Source: Ectothiorhodospira shaposhnikovii (GTDB lineage Bacteria > Pseudomonadota > Gammaproteobacteria > Ectothiorhodospirales > Ectothiorhodospiraceae). From it: DNA of 64,000 bases. Positions 39,822 to 49,084 of the stretch are shown piece by piece. Position 1 is the stretch's first letter. Each line of letters begins with the position of its first letter. A program made the translations under genes and the position numbers. The notes under the pieces were generated by a model that saw only the letters and a program-made list of their open reading frames with translations, made no database searches and was not told where the DNA came from. The stretch lies in assembly GCF_016584105.1 (NCBI RefSeq), contig NZ_NRSM01000014.1:1-64000 (forward strand), given 5' to 3'.

Positions 39822-40453
39822 CACATCGACTGCAAGGGACAGCCTTCGCAGCGGGGCCGGGGGCGGCAGAGGGTCTTGCCGTGGGCGACGATCAGGGCAT
39901 GGAACTCGTTCAGGGCCGGGACATCCTCCCCCAGCACCGCCTCGACCCCGGTCCTGAGCACCTCATAGGGCTCATCTCCCCCGGCCAGTTCCAGGCGGGC
40001 AAACAGACGCCGGGTATAGGCATCCACCACGAACACCGGCCGCTCGAAGGCATACAGCAGGATGTCGTCCGCCGTCTCCGGCCCCACCCCCTTCACCGAC
40101 AGCAATCCCCGGCGCAGGGCCTCGGTGGACCAGCCCCGCAAGGCGGTCTCCCCGCCCTGCTCCAGATACCAGTGGCAAAAGGCCTGCAGCCGCCCCGCCT
40201 TGACGTTGAAATATCCGGAAGGCCGGATCAGACCGGCAAGATCATTGCGCGGCAGGGCCGCCAGGCTTTCCGGATCCAGCACTTCGGCTGCCTTCAGGTT
40301 GACGATGGCCCGCTCCACGTTGGTCCAGGCGGTATTCTGGGTCAGGATGGCCCCCACCATCACCTCGAAGGGCGTCTCCCCTGGCCACCAGTGCATCGGC
40401 CCGTGATGGGCCGACAGGCGTTCCAGGGTGAGACGAAGACGCGCCGGGTTCAC
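39788..40453 (-). CDS. endonuclease III-like DNA glycosylase with [4Fe-4S] cluster
   Basis: A 221-residue HhH-GPD protein. The start is GTG 40453, overlapping the rluB stop as GTGA; the longer frame upstream lies inside rluB. Features are [10 protein letters not shown], helix-hairpin-helix [19 protein letters not shown], the conserved Asp in VVDAYTRRL and a C-terminal C-x5-C-x2-C-x5-C cluster. Where endonuclease III has the lyase Lys (GVGRKTA), this protein has Glu (GVGPETA), so it may be a monofunctional glycosylase. Its last 34 bases overlap the convergent SDR gene. Confidence 0.87.
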   Translation of the reverse strand: MNPARLRLTLERLSAHHGPMHWWPGETPFEVMVGAILTQNTAWTNVERAIVNLKAAEVLDPESLAALPRNDLAGLIRPSGYFNVKAGRLQAFCHWYLEQGGETALRGWSTEALRRGLLSVKGVGPETADDILLYAFERPVFVVDAYTRRLFARLELAGGDEPYEVLRTGVEAVLGEDVPALNEFHALIVAHGKTLCRPRPRCEGCPLQSMCQASLRFCPVV

Positions 40454-41241
40454 CGCCGGGGGGCACGCCGGGTCTTGGGGGGGCGGATGACGCGTGCCTT
40501 GCGGGGCGGCTTCCAGGACAGGCCCGCCTGCTGGTACAGCGCCTTCATCTCCTGGGACTCCAGCTCCCGCCAGCGGCCCAGACGCAGTCCGGTCCCCAGC
40601 TGGATGCAGCCGTAGCGCACCCGGATCAGGCGACTGACGGTGATGCCCTGGGATTCCCACAGGCGCCTCACCTCCCGGTTGCGGCCCTCCTTGAGGGTCA
40701 CGTGGTACCAGTGATTGGCACCGGTGCCCCCCGCCTCCCGAATATCGTCAAAACGGGCCGGACCGTCCTCCAGTTCCACGCCGGCCAGCAGCCGCTGGAT
40801 CACCGCCGGTTCCACCGCGCCCAGCACCCGCACGGCGTATTCCCGCTCCACCTCGGTGGAAGGATGCATGAGCCGGTTGGCCAGCTCGCCGTCGGTGGTG
40901 AACAGCAACAATCCGGAAGTGTTGAGATCCAGCCGGCCGATGCTCACCCAGCGGCCCTGGCGCAGCCGGGGCAGATGTTCGAACACGGTGGGTCGGCCTT
41001 CGGGGTCGGAGCGGGTGGTCACTTCCCCTTCCGGCTTGTGATAGACCACCACGCGCTGTGCCGGGACCTCCACGGAGACGGGGCGTCCGCGCACGGCGAT
41101 CTGGTCTTCCGGGCTGGCCTGATCCCCCAGCTGGGCCACCTTGCCGTTGACGGTCACCAGGCCCTGGGCGATCCAGCGCTCCACCTCTCGACGTGAACCC
41201 AGACCCGCCTGGGCCAGCAATTTGTGGAGACGTTCGGTCAT
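40450..41241 (-). CDS. rluB: 23S rRNA pseudouridine synthase RluB
   Basis: A 263-residue enzyme. An N-terminal S4 RNA-binding domain ([29 protein letters not shown]) is followed by the RsuA-type catalytic core with [26 protein letters not shown], whose Asp is the nucleophile. The C-terminus is a basic tail ([19 protein letters not shown]). It is predicted to modify U2605 (E. coli numbering) of 23S rRNA. Related genomes often have scpA-scpB-rluB; here moaB on the other strand separates scpB from rluB. Confidence 0.94.
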   Translation of the reverse strand: MTERLHKLLAQAGLGSRREVERWIAQGLVTVNGKVAQLGDQASPEDQIAVRGRPVSVEVPAQRVVVYHKPEGEVTTRSDPEGRPTVFEHLPRLRQGRWVSIGRLDLNTSGLLLFTTDGELANRLMHPSTEVEREYAVRVLGAVEPAVIQRLLAGVELEDGPARFDDIREAGGTGANHWYHVTLKEGRNREVRRLWESQGITVSRLIRVRYGCIQLGTGLRLGRWRELESQEMKALYQQAGLSWKPPRKARVIRPPKTRRAPRR

Positions 41242-41314
41242 GATGTGTTATCCATCGCTGTCAAACCGGTAGTGTACTGATCCGCCCCCCCTTTCCGCCA
41301 CAGGACGATTCCCC

Positions 41315-41836
41315 ATGAGCGACACCCGCCACTTCATTCCACTGGACATCGCCGTACTGACGGTCTCCGATTCACGCACCCTGGCGGAGGATACCTCCGG
41401 GCAGGCACTGGTGGACGGGCTGACCCAGGCAGGGCATCGGGCGGCCGACCGGCAACGGGTGGCGGACGACATCTACCAGATCAGGGCCGTGGTCTCGGCC
41501 TGGATTGCCGACCCGGAGATTCAGGTGGTTCTCACCACCGGTGGCACCGGCATCACCGGTCGGGACGGCACACCGGAGGCGGTGGCACCCCTGCTGGACA
41601 AGGAAATCGAGGGGTTCGGCGAGCTGTTCCGGATGCTCTCCCACGAGGAAATCGGCACCTCCGCCCTGCAGTCCCGGGCGCTGGCGGGGGTGGCCAACGG
41701 CACCTATGTGTTCTGCCTGCCCGGCTCTTCCGGGGCCTGCCGCACCGCCTGGACCCGGCTGATCCAGTCCCAGCTTGACCACCGGACCCGGCCCTGCAAT
41801 CTGGTGATGCTGATGCCCCGACTCAAGGAGCAATAG
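41315..41836 (+). CDS. moaB: molybdenum cofactor biosynthesis protein MoaB
   Basis: A 173-residue MogA/MoaB-type protein that binds molybdopterin, possibly adenylating it. Motifs are [36 protein letters not shown] and [14 protein letters not shown]. No other cofactor gene is nearby. It stands alone on the plus strand between scpB and rluB. Confidence 0.94.
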   Translation: MSDTRHFIPLDIAVLTVSDSRTLAEDTSGQALVDGLTQAGHRAADRQRVADDIYQIRAVVSAWIADPEIQVVLTTGGTGITGRDGTPEAVAPLLDKEIEGFGELFRMLSHEEIGTSALQSRALAGVANGTYVFCLPGSSGACRTAWTRLIQSQLDHRTRPCNLVMLMPRLKEQ

Positions 41837-41844
41837 TCCCCAGA

Positions 41845-42426
41845 TTACCGGTTCGTTTCCGCCCGGGACCGCACCGGCTCGGGATCCATCCCCAGATCCT
41901 TCAACTCCATCAGGCTGGGCAGATCATCCAGGGACGACAGATTGAAATAGTCCAGGAACCGGGGCGTGGTCCCGTACAGGGCCGGACGCCCCGGCACCTC
42001 CTTGTGTCCCACCACCCGCACCCACTCCCGCTCCGTCAGGGTCTTGATGATCTGGGTACTCACGGTCACCCCACGCACCGCCTCGATCTCCGCCCGGGTG
42101 ATGGGTTGTCGGTAGGCAATCAGGGCCAGGGTCTCCAGCAGGGCGCGGGAATAGCGCGGCGGCCGTTCCTCCCACAGGCGGGAAATCCAGGGCGAGAGGG
42201 CCTCGCGCACCTGGAAACGGTAGCCGCTGCCCACCTGGCGCAACTCGTAGCCCCGGTCGTCACAGGCCTGGGCCAGGGCATCCAGGGCCTTGCGCAGTTC
42301 GGCCCGGGAAGGCCGCTCGGCGTCCTCGAACAGCCGTTCCATCTGTTCCAGGGAAAGGGGGCGATCAGCGGCCAGAAGGGCGCCTTCCAGAATGCGACAG
42401 AGCAGTTCAGGTGTCATGGGCAACAT
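41845..42426 (-). CDS. scpB: segregation and condensation protein B
   Basis: A 193-residue winged-helix protein that joins ScpA and SMC in chromosome organisation. It shows the typical ILEGALLAADRPLSLEQMERLF start, ETLALIAYRQPITRAEIEAVRGV and GRPALYGTTPRFLDYFNL. The start is ATG 42426 or 42417; both overlap scpA. No smc gene is in this window. Confidence 0.95.
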   Translation of the reverse strand: MLPMTPELLCRILEGALLAADRPLSLEQMERLFEDAERPSRAELRKALDALAQACDDRGYELRQVGSGYRFQVREALSPWISRLWEERPPRYSRALLETLALIAYRQPITRAEIEAVRGVTVSTQIIKTLTEREWVRVVGHKEVPGRPALYGTTPRFLDYFNLSSLDDLPSLMELKDLGMDPEPVRSRAETNR

Positions 42427-43252
42427 CGGCGCGTCTTGCCGCGCTCAGGTAGATGGGGGCAAACAGTTCCGCCTGCGCCAGCTCCACCAGATGGGCCTTG
42501 AGCAGCTCCAGCACCGCCAGGAAGGTGACCACCACCCCCCGTCGGCCCTCCTCCAGGGTGAACAGGGCCGCAAACGGCACCGGCCCTTGCCCCAGGGCCT
42601 CCAGTACCCGGGACATGCGCTCGCGCACCGACAGGGGCTCCCGCTGGATCTGATGGTGGGTGAACATGTCCGCTCGCTGCAGCACCTCCCGCAGGGCCAG
42701 CAACAACTCATCCAGCCCCACCTCCGGCAGTGGTCGCTCACCCGTGAGCGGCGGCGGCTCCAGGGTGGCCGGGAAGATATCCCGCTCCAGCCTGGGCAGG
42801 TCATCCAGGTCCTGCGCCGCCTGCCTGAACTGTTCGTATTCCTGCAGCCGCCGCACCAGTTCGGCCCGGGGATCGTCCTCGTCCTCCACCGCCGCGGACC
42901 GGGGTAGCAGCATGCGGGACTTGATCTCCGCCAGCATGGCCGCCATCACCAGATACTCCGCCGCCAGTTCCAGACGCATCTCCTGCATCAGCTCGATATA
43001 CCCCATGTACTGACGGGTGATCTCGGCGATAGGGATGTCCAGAATATCCAGGTTCTGGCGCTTGATCAGGTAAAGGAGCAGATCCAGCGGCCCCTCGAAG
43101 GTCTCCAGAAAGACCTCCAGGGCATCCGGCGGGATGTAGAGATCCCTGGGCACCAGGGTCAGCGGTTCTCCGCGGACGATGGCCAGCGGCGCCCCCCCGG
43201 CCCGCCCGGCACCGTCCGGCGCCGGTGACAGGGCCGCGGGTTCGGTGCTCAT
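42407..43252 (-). CDS. scpA: segregation and condensation protein A
   Basis: A 281-residue kleisin. After a variable Ala/Pro-rich N-terminus comes FEGPLDLLLYLIKRQNLDILDIPIAEITRQYMGYI and EYLVMAAMLAEIKSRMLLPR, the SMC-neck-binding part, and a C-terminal winged helix. The start overlaps the trpS stop by ATGA and the end overlaps scpB, giving a tight trpS-scpA-scpB series. Confidence 0.95.
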   Translation of the reverse strand: MSTEPAALSPAPDGAGRAGGAPLAIVRGEPLTLVPRDLYIPPDALEVFLETFEGPLDLLLYLIKRQNLDILDIPIAEITRQYMGYIELMQEMRLELAAEYLVMAAMLAEIKSRMLLPRSAAVEDEDDPRAELVRRLQEYEQFRQAAQDLDDLPRLERDIFPATLEPPPLTGERPLPEVGLDELLLALREVLQRADMFTHHQIQREPLSVRERMSRVLEALGQGPVPFAALFTLEEGRRGVVVTFLAVLELLKAHLVELAQAELFAPIYLSAARRADVAHDT

Positions 43253-44466
43253 CGGTAGGCCAGTCCCATACTGCGCCGGACCTCGTCCAGGGTGTCCCGG
43301 GCGATGTCGCGGGCGGCCTCGCAGCCTTCCGCCACCACGGACCGGACCAGATTCGGATCGGACTCGTATTCCCGAGCACGGGCCTGCATGGGCCGCAGCT
43401 CATCAAGTACCCCATCCACCACCGGCTGCTTGCATTCCACACAGCCGATACCGGCGCTACGACAGCCCTCCTGCACCCACTGATGGACATCCTCGCCGGT
43501 GTAGATCTGGTGCAGGGACCAGACCGGGCACTTGTCCGGATTGCCCGGATCGGTACGACGCACCCGGGCCGGGTCCGTGGGCATGGTGCGGATCTTCTTT
43601 TCCACCTCCGCCGGCTCATCCCGCAGGGAGACGGTGTTGCCGTAGGACTTGGACATCTTCTGGCCGTCCAGGCCCGGCATCTTGGAGGCCTTGGTGAGCA
43701 TGGGGTGGGGTTCGGGCAGGATGATGCGGCCGCTGCCTTCCAGATAGCCGAACAGACGCTCCCGGTCCCCCAGAGAGATGTTCTGCTGGCTTTCCAGCAG
43801 GGCACGGGCCACATTCAGGGCCTCGTCCTCACCCTGTTCCTGGTAGCGGCGGCGCAGATCCCGGTACATGCGGGCGTTCTTCTTGCCCATCTTGTCGGCG
43901 GCCGCCTCGGCCTTTTCCTCGAATCCGGGTTCACGCCCGTAGAGATGATTGAAGCGGCGAGCCACCTCGCGGGTGATTTCCAGGTGGGCCACCTGGTCCT
44001 CGCCCACCGGCACCAGCCCCGCCTTGTAGATGAGGATGTCCGCGCTCTGCAGCAGCGGGTAGCCCAAAAAGCCGTAGGTGGCCAGATCCCTTTCCTTGAG
44101 CCTCTCCTGCTGGTCCTTGTAGGTGGGCACCCGCTCCAGCCAGCCCAGGGGCGTGATCATGGACAGCAAAAGATGCAGCTCGGCATGTTCCGGCACCCGT
44201 GACTGGATGAAGATGCGCGCCGAACCCGGGCTCACGCCCGCCGCCAGCCAGTCCACCACCATGTCCCATACGCTCTCGCCGAGGATGCCGGGATCTTCAT
44301 AATGGGTGGTGAGGGCGTGCCAGTCGGCCACGAAGAACAGGCATTCATAGGAATGCTGCAATTCGACCCAGTTCTTGAGGACGCCGTGATAATGACCCAG
44401 ATGCAGTCGGCCCGTCGGACGCATGCCGGACAGGACGCGCTGGTTTTGTGCAGGCAGGGAACTCAA
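43249..44466 (-). CDS. trpS: tryptophan--tRNA ligase
   Basis: A 405-residue class I synthetase. I chose the TTG at 44466 because AAGGAG lies just upstream and the protein then begins close to the family N-terminus (SSLPAQNQRVLSGMRPTGRLHLGHYHG). The HIGH equivalent is HLGH and the KMSKS loop is GQKMSKSYGN. The enzyme is longer than the E. coli form owing to an internal insertion around RDLRRRYQEQGEDEALNVAR, which other gammaproteobacterial forms also carry. Confidence 0.94.
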   Translation of the reverse strand: MSSLPAQNQRVLSGMRPTGRLHLGHYHGVLKNWVELQHSYECLFFVADWHALTTHYEDPGILGESVWDMVVDWLAAGVSPGSARIFIQSRVPEHAELHLLLSMITPLGWLERVPTYKDQQERLKERDLATYGFLGYPLLQSADILIYKAGLVPVGEDQVAHLEITREVARRFNHLYGREPGFEEKAEAAADKMGKKNARMYRDLRRRYQEQGEDEALNVARALLESQQNISLGDRERLFGYLEGSGRIILPEPHPMLTKASKMPGLDGQKMSKSYGNTVSLRDEPAEVEKKIRTMPTDPARVRRTDPGNPDKCPVWSLHQIYTGEDVHQWVQEGCRSAGIGCVECKQPVVDGVLDELRPMQARAREYESDPNLVRSVVAEGCEAARDIARDTLDEVRRSMGLAYR

Positions 44467-44521
44467 GTGGACTCCTTGGGTGTGTACTCGATGGAATGAG
44501 AAAAGTGATGACTTAAGGTGG

Positions 44522-45202
44522 TTACATGCGCCAGGACGGCAGTGCAAACAGGGTCTGGATCAGACCCACGATGAACCCGAAGACAGGAAGGAGGATCGCC
44601 CACAGCACGCCCGTGAGCAACAGACCCAGAACGATCACCAGGCCGTACGGCTCCAGACGCTCGTAGCGGGCGGCGATCCGGGCCGGCAGGAAACCGGCCA
44701 CCACCCGCCCCCCATCCAGGGGTGGGATGGGCAGCAGATTCAGTACCATCAGCAGGATGTTGATGGTGATTCCCGCCATGCCCATGTAGATCAGGGGCAC
44801 CGCCGCCCAGTCGAAGGTCCCCTGCAGCATCAGGCCGATCTTGATCATCAGCGCCCAGAACAGGGCCATGAGCAGGTTGGCGGTGGGACCGGCGGCAGCC
44901 ACGATGGCCATGTCCCGCTGGGGATTGCGCAGATTCCGGGTATTCACCGGCACCGGCTTGGCCCAGCCGAATACGAAGGGGGGTGCCGGCGTCAGGGCGG
45001 TGAAAATCAGAAGGCCGATGGGCACGGCGATGGTCCCCACCGGATCGATGTGCTTGATGGGGTTGGCGGTAAGACGACCCAGCATCTTGGCGGTGGGATC
45101 TCCCAGCTGCTTGGCCATCCAGCCGTGGGAAGCTTCATGCAGGGTGATGGCAAACAGCACCGGCAAGGCCCAGATGGCGATGATCTGCAGAATGCCTTCC
45201 AT
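44522..45202 (-). CDS. site-2-type zinc metalloprotease (M50), integral membrane
   Basis: A 226-residue membrane protease starting at ATG 45202 with GGAGGA upstream. The zinc site is HEASH (about 22-26), with the third ligand in NLLPIPPLDGGRV (about 152-164). Five or six hydrophobic segments are visible. Substrates are unknown. It lies between yciO and trpS, a conserved gammaproteobacterial order. Confidence 0.9.
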   Translation of the reverse strand: MEGILQIIAIWALPVLFAITLHEASHGWMAKQLGDPTAKMLGRLTANPIKHIDPVGTIAVPIGLLIFTALTPAPPFVFGWAKPVPVNTRNLRNPQRDMAIVAAAGPTANLLMALFWALMIKIGLMLQGTFDWAAVPLIYMGMAGITINILLMVLNLLPIPPLDGGRVVAGFLPARIAARYERLEPYGLVIVLGLLLTGVLWAILLPVFGFIVGLIQTLFALPSWRM

Positions 45203-45230
45203 CAGCCCGTCCTCCGCACCTGAACCGGCG

Positions 45231-45857
45231 TCACTCCTCCACCCCTTGGGGTACTTCACCCTTGCCCCGACGCACAAGCCGGGGGACATCGCTTTCCATA
45301 TCGATCACGGTGGTGGGTTCCAGGCCGCAGGGACCGCCATCGATGATCAGGTCCACCTGACTGCCCAGGCGATCCTGGATGTCATAGATATCGGTCAACG
45401 GCAGATCATCACCGGGCATCTCCAGACTGCTGCTCATGAGTGGCTGGCCCAGGGACTTGAGCATGGCCTGGGTGATGGGATGGTCCGGCACCCGCAGGCC
45501 GACGCTCTTGCGCTTGGGGTGCTGCAGACGCCGGGGCACCTCATGGGTGGCCTTGAGCAGGAAGGCGTAGGGACCGGGGGTGAGGCTCTTGAGCAGGCGG
45601 TAGGAAGTGTTGCCCACTTTGGCATAGGTGGCGATCTCGGACAGGTCGCGACACACCAGGGTGAGGTGGTACTGCTCGTCCAGCTGGCGGATGCGGCGAA
45701 TGCGTTCCATGCCGGACTTGTTGCCGATGGCGCAGCCCAGGGCGTAGCAGGAGTCCGTGGGGTAGACGATGACCCCGCCGTCCTGCACCACCTCCGCCAC
45801 CTGCTGGATCAGGCGGGGCTGAGGGTCCACCGGATGGATCTCGATCACACGGCTCAT
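45231..45857 (-). CDS. yciO: L-threonylcarbamoyladenylate synthase family protein (YciO)
   Basis: A 208-residue Sua5/YciO/YrdC-fold protein. It has VVQDGGVIVYPTDSCYALGCAIGNK near residue 25, LTLVCRDLSEIATYAKV, and PGPYAFLLKATHEVPRRL with SVGLRVPDHPI, all typical of the nucleotide-binding cavity. TsaC makes the threonylcarbamoyl-AMP used for t6A in tRNA; the YciO branch is less well understood. It is the first gene of the yciO-M50-trpS-scpA-scpB series. Confidence 0.9.
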   Translation of the reverse strand: MSRVIEIHPVDPQPRLIQQVAEVVQDGGVIVYPTDSCYALGCAIGNKSGMERIRRIRQLDEQYHLTLVCRDLSEIATYAKVGNTSYRLLKSLTPGPYAFLLKATHEVPRRLQHPKRKSVGLRVPDHPITQAMLKSLGQPLMSSSLEMPGDDLPLTDIYDIQDRLGSQVDLIIDGGPCGLEPTTVIDMESDVPRLVRRGKGEVPQGVEE

Positions 45858-45993
45858 GGCAGTTCCCGGTTATTCGGTATCAGGAGGGTGATTTTATCAG
45901 ACCTGCGGGCTTGTGCCCGAATCATCTTGGAAGTTCTGAAACAGCCGCCCTTTGCTGCCCCTCCTCACCACCGCTATCCCCTCTCACCGCCCA

Positions 45994-46014
45994 CCGTCAT
46001 TCCCGCTAAAGCAA
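45994..46014. repeat. partial REP-like unit
   Basis: ccgtcattcccgctaaagc matches the left arm of the unit at 49664 and the core of the pair at 23296, but the right arm is missing. It lies in the 250-base gap between divergent yciO and yciI-type genes. Confidence 0.5.
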
Positions 46015-46109
46015 CACCACAACCGAATTTGGTGACCCAGACGCTGTGCCGTCCCCCCTGCCATGCGCTACCCTAAGCGCCATTACCCATCAACCAGGGA
46101 GTCCCATTG

Positions 46110-46409
46110 ATGCTCTACGCCATCATCAGCCAGGATGTGGAAGACAGCCTGGACAAGCGCCGCGGCGCCCGCCCCGCCCACCTGGAACGCCTGCAGGCCC
46201 TGCAGGATGCGGGACGCCTGGTGCTGGCCGGGCCACACCCGGCCCTGGATACGGAAGACCCCGGCCCGGCCGGATTCACCGGCAGCCTGGTGGTTGCCGA
46301 GTTCGATTCCCTGGATGCCGCCAAGGCCTGGGCCGATACGGATCCCTATGTGGCGGCCGGCGTCTACGCCCAGGTGATCGTCAAACCGTTCAAGCAAGTG
46401 TTCCCCTGA
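46110..46409 (+). CDS. YciI-family protein
   Basis: A 99-residue protein starting at ATG 46110. The ferredoxin-like YciI fold is seen as [42 protein letters not shown], with the conserved His in PAHLERL and the Asp in [13 protein letters not shown]. Its exact reaction is unknown. It precedes the parvulin gene by 46 bases on the same strand. Confidence 0.88.
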   Translation: MLYAIISQDVEDSLDKRRGARPAHLERLQALQDAGRLVLAGPHPALDTEDPGPAGFTGSLVVAEFDSLDAAKAWADTDPYVAAGVYAQVIVKPFKQVFP

Positions 46410-46455
46410 TCCCCTGCCTCGAAACCCGATCATTTCAACAAGGACTTCACGCCCG

Positions 46456-47289
46456 ATGCACCCTTTCAAGCTGATCCCCCTGGCGGCCGCCCTTTCCTTC
46501 ACGATGCTCGCCTGCTCCAGCGAACCTCAGTCAGAAGTGGACGCCGGACGTGGCGAACCGGTAGCCATGGTCAATGACACTCCCATCCATGACAGTGACC
46601 TGGCAGATTTCATGTCCCTGAGCCGCATGTCCGGCCATCATGGCGGCATGCAACCCCCGGAAATGGCCCTGAATGAACTGATCAACATGGAGTTGCTGCG
46701 ACAGGCGGCGGTAAAGGCCGGCCTGGACAGGGAGCCCGAGGTCATGCGCCAGATGGAACGCATGCGGACCAATCTGCTGATCAACGCCCAGGTGGAACGG
46801 TATCTGCAGAACCTGCGCTTCACCGAGGCGGATCTGCGCGCCGAATATGACCGTCAGGTGGAGGACATGGACATCCGTGAGTTCAGGGCGCGCCACATCC
46901 TGGTGTCTACGGAAGAAGAAGCCGTCGCCCTGATCCAGCGCATCGAGGCAGGGGAAGAGTTTGCGGCCCTGGCCCGGGAGCATTCGGGGGACGGTTCCGC
47001 CGCTGCCGGCGGAGACCTGGGCTGGTTCAGCCAGGACATGATGGTTCCGGATTTCTCTGATGCGGTTCTGGCCCTGGAAGATGGTCAGTTCACCCATGAA
47101 CCGGTGGAAACGGAATTCGGCTGGCACGTCATCCTGCGGGAAGGCTCCCGGGAAAACGAGCCACCGGCCTTTGAAGACGTGCAGGATCAGCTGGAACAGA
47201 TCCTGACCCGCAAGTCATTGCAGGATTACGTGGACGGTCTGTGGCAGGATGCCCAGGTGAAGGTGTTCGAGGAACGACTGATGCGCTAA
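46456..47289 (+). CDS. parvulin-type peptidyl-prolyl isomerase lipoprotein
   Basis: A 277-residue predicted lipoprotein with signal LAAALSFTMLAC (Cys20). A SurA-N-like helical part holds VNDTPIHDSDLADFMSL and NELINMELLRQAAVKAGLD. A PpiC domain follows (about 136-232) with FRARHILVSTEEEAV, REHSGDGSAAAGGDLGWF and EFGWHVI. It probably helps fold envelope proteins. Similar lipid-anchored parvulins are common in gammaproteobacteria. Confidence 0.9.
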   Translation: MHPFKLIPLAAALSFTMLACSSEPQSEVDAGRGEPVAMVNDTPIHDSDLADFMSLSRMSGHHGGMQPPEMALNELINMELLRQAAVKAGLDREPEVMRQMERMRTNLLINAQVERYLQNLRFTEADLRAEYDRQVEDMDIREFRARHILVSTEEEAVALIQRIEAGEEFAALAREHSGDGSAAAGGDLGWFSQDMMVPDFSDAVLALEDGQFTHEPVETEFGWHVILREGSRENEPPAFEDVQDQLEQILTRKSLQDYVDGLWQDAQVKVFEERLMR

Positions 47290-47325
47290 CCCTCACCCAT
47301 CCCGATGGCGATGCACCCTCTCCAG

Positions 47326-48111
47326 TCAGGCCTGCGCGGAGAGATGGATATCAAAGCGGGTGCTGCTTCCCGGCAGGCTATGGCTGGGCGCCCGTCCTCC
47401 CAGGTGCTCGCCCCGCGACGGTCGCTTGACCACCACCCGCTCCCGGGCCGCCCCCAGGGCGGCCTCCAGCAGCGCGGCGGCGTCCCCGTCATCCCCTACC
47501 AGGGTTCGAAACACCCGCATCTCCTTTTTGACCAGGGCCTGCTTGTCCCGATGGGGGTACATGGGGTCCAGACAGACCACGTCGGTCCGATGCCTGCTCA
47601 GCCATTGAACGGCATCCCCGGGAATCAGGGTCATGCGTTCGACGATCGGTGCCAGCGCGGCCACGCCGGCGGCACGGGCCAGACCATCGGCCAGGAGAGC
47701 GGCGATGACGGGGTGACGTTCCAGCAGGATGACCCGACAGCCCAGGCCGGCCAGGATGAAGGCATCCCGGCCCAGGCCGGCGGTGGCATCCACCACCTCG
47801 GGACGATGTCCCTTCTTGAGTCCGGCGGCACGGGCCAGCGGCTCGTTACGGGGGCTGGACTGGCGACCGCGATACCCCAGGCGCCCACCGGCAAAATCCA
47901 CATAGACCGGTCCCGGCGCACCCGGTCCGGTCTGGCGCAATTCCAGGCGTTCAGGGGTGACCACCAGGACCTGCGTGTCCTGGTGGTGCTCCGATTCCCT
48001 CAGGGGCAAGCCCAACTGCCGGGCCAGGTGTTCGGCCCGCTCCCGGGTGTCCGGGGTGTCGTGGGCGATGGAAAGACCGTTCACAGAATCCGCCCCGTCC
48101 GCCAAAGTCAA
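47326..48111 (-). CDS. rsmJ: 16S rRNA (guanine-1516-N2)-methyltransferase
   Basis: A 261-residue SAM-dependent methyltransferase of the RsmJ/YhiQ family. SAM-binding VVDATAGLGRDAFILAGLGC and the catalytic VVCLDPMYPHRDKQALVKKEM are clear, with VDFAGGRLGYRGRQS preceding them. It overlaps the upstream Rieske-like gene by ATGA, so both are likely one transcript. Confidence 0.94.
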   Translation of the reverse strand: MTLADGADSVNGLSIAHDTPDTRERAEHLARQLGLPLRESEHHQDTQVLVVTPERLELRQTGPGAPGPVYVDFAGGRLGYRGRQSSPRNEPLARAAGLKKGHRPEVVDATAGLGRDAFILAGLGCRVILLERHPVIAALLADGLARAAGVAALAPIVERMTLIPGDAVQWLSRHRTDVVCLDPMYPHRDKQALVKKEMRVFRTLVGDDGDAAALLEAALGAARERVVVKRPSRGEHLGGRAPSHSLPGSSTRFDIHLSAQA

Positions 48112-48701
48112 AAGCCTTCCTCTGCAGTCATTTCAGGTGCTTCGCCCAGGATCACCCGGCCGTCCGGGTGCAGTCGATAATCCGGCACTTCCAGGTTGCG
48201 CCGGGCAGTCTGGCCGTCATGGACCCGCCCGGCGAAGTCGTAACGCCCTCCCCTGCAGCGGTCGACGAAACCACCTCCCCATCCCTGCTCCGCCGCTGTC
48301 TCCGGCGGCACACCATCCAGACGGCAACCCAGATCCGTGCCGATGGCAAAGGCCACGAAAACGTCCGGCGCCGCGGAACGGTGGGCGTTGCGATAGGCAC
48401 GGGGCTGCTGACTGAACCGGGAACCCGGATCATAAAGACCTTCAGCAAACGCCGCATCCGCCGCCGCCATGGCCTCGCTGCGACGAAGCACCACCACCGG
48501 GCGCCCGCTCCATTCCACCTCCAGCATCTCACCCGGTGCCAGCGACGTGATGTCAACGGACTTGGTCAGGACATGACGGGTGCGCGGCTCGCTTAAAAAA
48601 CCGGAGATCATGGCAGAGAACAACGCCAGTATCCCCAGCAGGGCCATGACCTTGAGAATGACCCGGTAGTAGACGCGAACATCCGATTCTTCAGTGGTCA
48701 T
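48108..48701 (-). CDS. Rieske-like membrane protein lacking the 2Fe-2S ligands
   Basis: A 197-residue protein with one N-terminal membrane helix (about 14-35) and a domain that aligns with the cytochrome bc1 Rieske subunit. EVEWSGRPVVVLRR, GGGFVDRCRGGRYDFAGRVHDG and NLEVPDYRL match PetA. The cluster motif CTHLGC reads GTDLGC (121-126) and CPCHGS reads DRCRGG (147-152). All four cluster ligands are thus replaced (Gly121, Asp123, Asp147, Arg150), yet the two disulfide cysteines (126 and 149) are kept. It should not bind a Rieske centre. Role unknown; it is coupled to rsmJ. Confidence 0.8.
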   Translation of the reverse strand: MTTEESDVRVYYRVILKVMALLGILALFSAMISGFLSEPRTRHVLTKSVDITSLAPGEMLEVEWSGRPVVVLRRSEAMAAADAAFAEGLYDPGSRFSQQPRAYRNAHRSAAPDVFVAFAIGTDLGCRLDGVPPETAAEQGWGGGFVDRCRGGRYDFAGRVHDGQTARRNLEVPDYRLHPDGRVILGEAPEMTAEEGF

Positions 48702-48754
48702 GAACGATCCATCCGGGAATAATGGGGAATCTCACAATCATCCGGAAACATGCA

Positions 48755-49084
48755 ATGAACGCCCCTTCCAGACAAGCCTATGTCGGCATCCACAACGACC
48801 TTCACGGCGGCATGACACCCATCGGCGGCATCATCAAGGATGCCTGGGTGTTCGGCCTGATCCCCGAAACGGAAACCTGCCAGGGATGGACGCCGGCCCG
48901 GATCCAGATGCTTCATGACGAGGTGGCCGCCGCCTGGGATCAACACGGTCTGCTGGTCAGCCGCCTGCCGCCGGACCTGCGGGAACGGCATACCCGCATC
49001 CATGACGAGGCCATTGCCCGCGCCAAGGCCCAGGGCTGGGTTCCCGGCATGGATGTGGACGGCAGCATGGAACAGCAGCTTTAG
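48755..49084 (+). CDS. conserved small protein of unknown function
   Basis: A 109-residue soluble protein; ATG 48755 is preferred over 48722, though both lack a strong ribosome-binding site. It contains [37 protein letters not shown] and a helical second half ([13 protein letters not shown]). I recognise no family or motif. It converges on yajQ with a 4-base overlap. Confidence 0.65.
   Translation: MNAPSRQAYVGIHNDLHGGMTPIGGIIKDAWVFGLIPETETCQGWTPARIQMLHDEVAAAWDQHGLLVSRLPPDLRERHTRIHDEAIARAKAQGWVPGMDVDGSMEQQL

Noticed and set aside
40454-40660. N-terminal extension of the endonuclease III-like frame
   Set aside because: It lies wholly inside rluB in another frame and is Pro/Gly-rich. GTG 40453 overlaps the rluB stop and gives a normal N-terminus.
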